Positions 6,889 to 7,145 of a stretch of DNA of 7,145 bases are shown piece by piece (the first letter of the stretch is position 1; each line of letters starts with the position of its first letter). Source of the DNA: Pseudomonadota bacterium (GTDB lineage: Bacteria; Pseudomonadota; Gammaproteobacteria; Steroidobacterales; Steroidobacteraceae); NCBI GenBank assembly GCA_021817875.1, contig JAKAFQ010000212.1, positions 1-7,145 of the forward strand, read 5' to 3'. Below the pieces are notes generated by a model. That model searched no databases and had not been told where the DNA came from. It saw only the letters and a program-made list of their open reading frames with translations. The position numbers and the translations under genes are program-made.

Positions 6889-6954
6889 GGAAAGTCCATC
6901 AAGGTGCGTGTACAATATTCTGCGTACTTCATCCAAGACGCTCTCATAATGGTC

Positions 6955-6982
6955 GGCGGTTCGATCCCGCCTCTAGCCACCA
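6955..6982 (+). other. tRNA 3' end without 5' half: probable island attachment site (att)
   Basis: The plus strand has a perfect T-stem and loop: GGCGG (6955-6959), TTCGATC (6960-6966), CCGCC (6967-6971). These are followed by the acceptor strand TCTAGCC (6972-6978), discriminator A and CCA (6980-6982). The matching 5' acceptor GGCTAGA is absent upstream, as are D-arm and anticodon stem, so this is not a working tRNA gene. Just before it, CTCATAA (6943-6949) resembles a CAT anticodon loop, hinting at an elongator tRNA-Met source, but the spacing to the T-arm is about 5 bases too short. Many islands integrate into tRNA 3' ends and leave such a copy at the far end. By this logic the island lies to the left and the original chromosome to the right. 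Confidence 0.7.
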
Positions 6983-7145
6983 CTCGCGCCACGCTCGAAG
7001 CGATCCTCTAAAACCCGCGCCGTGGCTTGTTTTCGGCAGACGATCCTGCCGGATTCATGTGCCATCCAGGCGTCGAAAATCTGTACGGCGTCCGGACGCC
7101 CAATCGCTTCCGTGCCCCGGTGCTTGCCCCGGCTCAAGTCGCGCG
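6973..7145 (-). CDS. Possible C-terminal end of an unidentified protein (partial)
   Basis: A minus-strand frame is open from the right edge to a TAG at 6975-6973 and gives 56 residues, including EAIGRPDAVQIFDAWMAHES and CRKQATARVLEDRFERG. The composition looks protein-like, with mixed charged and hydrophobic residues and moderately GC-rich third positions. I do not recognise a family. Its stop lies inside the acceptor part of the tRNA remnant, so the true 3' end may have been created or altered by the integration event. One opposite-strand frame is also open here but reads like a shadow. If real, this gene would belong to the DNA beyond the element. Confidence 0.4.
   Translation of the reverse strand, partial: RDLSRGKHRGTEAIGRPDAVQIFDAWMAHESGRIVCRKQATARVLEDRFERGASGG

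Larger units (their letters stand above)
6704..6972. other. AT-rich non-coding control region between recombinase and tRNA-end site
   Basis: No convincing gene lies here. Base composition drops sharply: 6831-6890 counts about 38% G+C by eye, against clearly GC-rich coding DNA to the left. The stretch holds short direct and inverted repeats (6729-6817), a nested palindrome (6840-6888) and the tRNA 3' end starting at 6955. This crowding between a recombinase start and a tRNA fragment is what an integrative attachment and regulatory region looks like. It must also hold the recombinase promoter on the minus strand, but no hexamer pair is good enough to call. Confidence 0.6.

Noticed and set aside
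6727..6936. A 69-residue minus-strand open frame in the AT-rich region
   Set aside because: It spans the palindrome and the repeats, has no ribosome-binding site or recognisable motif, and is better explained as non-coding control sequence.
6905..6982. A complete tRNA gene
   Set aside because: Only the T-arm, acceptor strand and CCA are present. No GGCTAGA-like 5' strand, D-arm or anticodon stem exists upstream.

Overview
The window is GC-rich bacterial DNA with long, tightly packed genes. It looks like accessory (island) DNA from a high-GC proteobacterium. That guess rests on base composition, bacterial gene layout and a bacterial-type tRNA end; the species cannot be named from this stretch. 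All three complete genes read leftward on the minus strand. In transcription order they are a giant tyrosine-recombinase-like protein (6703 to 1496, 1735 residues), a small Xre/MbcA/ParS-type antitoxin (1390 to 974) and a RES-domain toxin (981 to 22).

Region by region: 22-1390 is a two-gene type II toxin-antitoxin module of the Xre-RES family, with the genes overlapping by 8 bases. The gap at 1391-1495 carries a ribosome-binding site and three copies of an 8-base motif at an exact 11-base period. An inverted fourth copy sits on the antitoxin start codon, so this is a likely autoregulatory operator. The gene at 1496-6703 is the centrepiece. It appears to hold two, and perhaps three or four, tyrosine-recombinase catalytic folds in one chain. 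The C-terminal fold keeps most of the active-site pattern (R1314, K1348, R1437, H1461, Y1471). The first has Arg/Arg/Tyr but Asp where His or Trp is expected. The second has Arg/Lys/Arg/Trp but no visible Tyr. Fused recombinase domains of this kind recall elements that use two or three separate recombinase genes together, such as Tn554 and the 'recombinase in trio' elements.

The stretch at 6704-6972 has no convincing gene and is much richer in A+T. It holds direct and inverted repeats at 6729-6817, a long nested palindrome at 6840-6888, and at 6955-6982 a perfect tRNA 3' end (T-arm, acceptor strand and CCA) with no 5' half. That is the footprint an element leaves at its far end after integrating into a tRNA gene. 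From 6973 to the right edge there is one open minus-strand frame, possibly the tail of a gene outside the element.

Taken together, this looks like the terminal segment of a tRNA-integrated genomic island: attachment site, repeat-rich control region, unusual multi-domain recombinase, then a NAD-attacking toxin-antitoxin pair that could stabilise the island. The intact tRNA gene would be expected to the left, outside the window.
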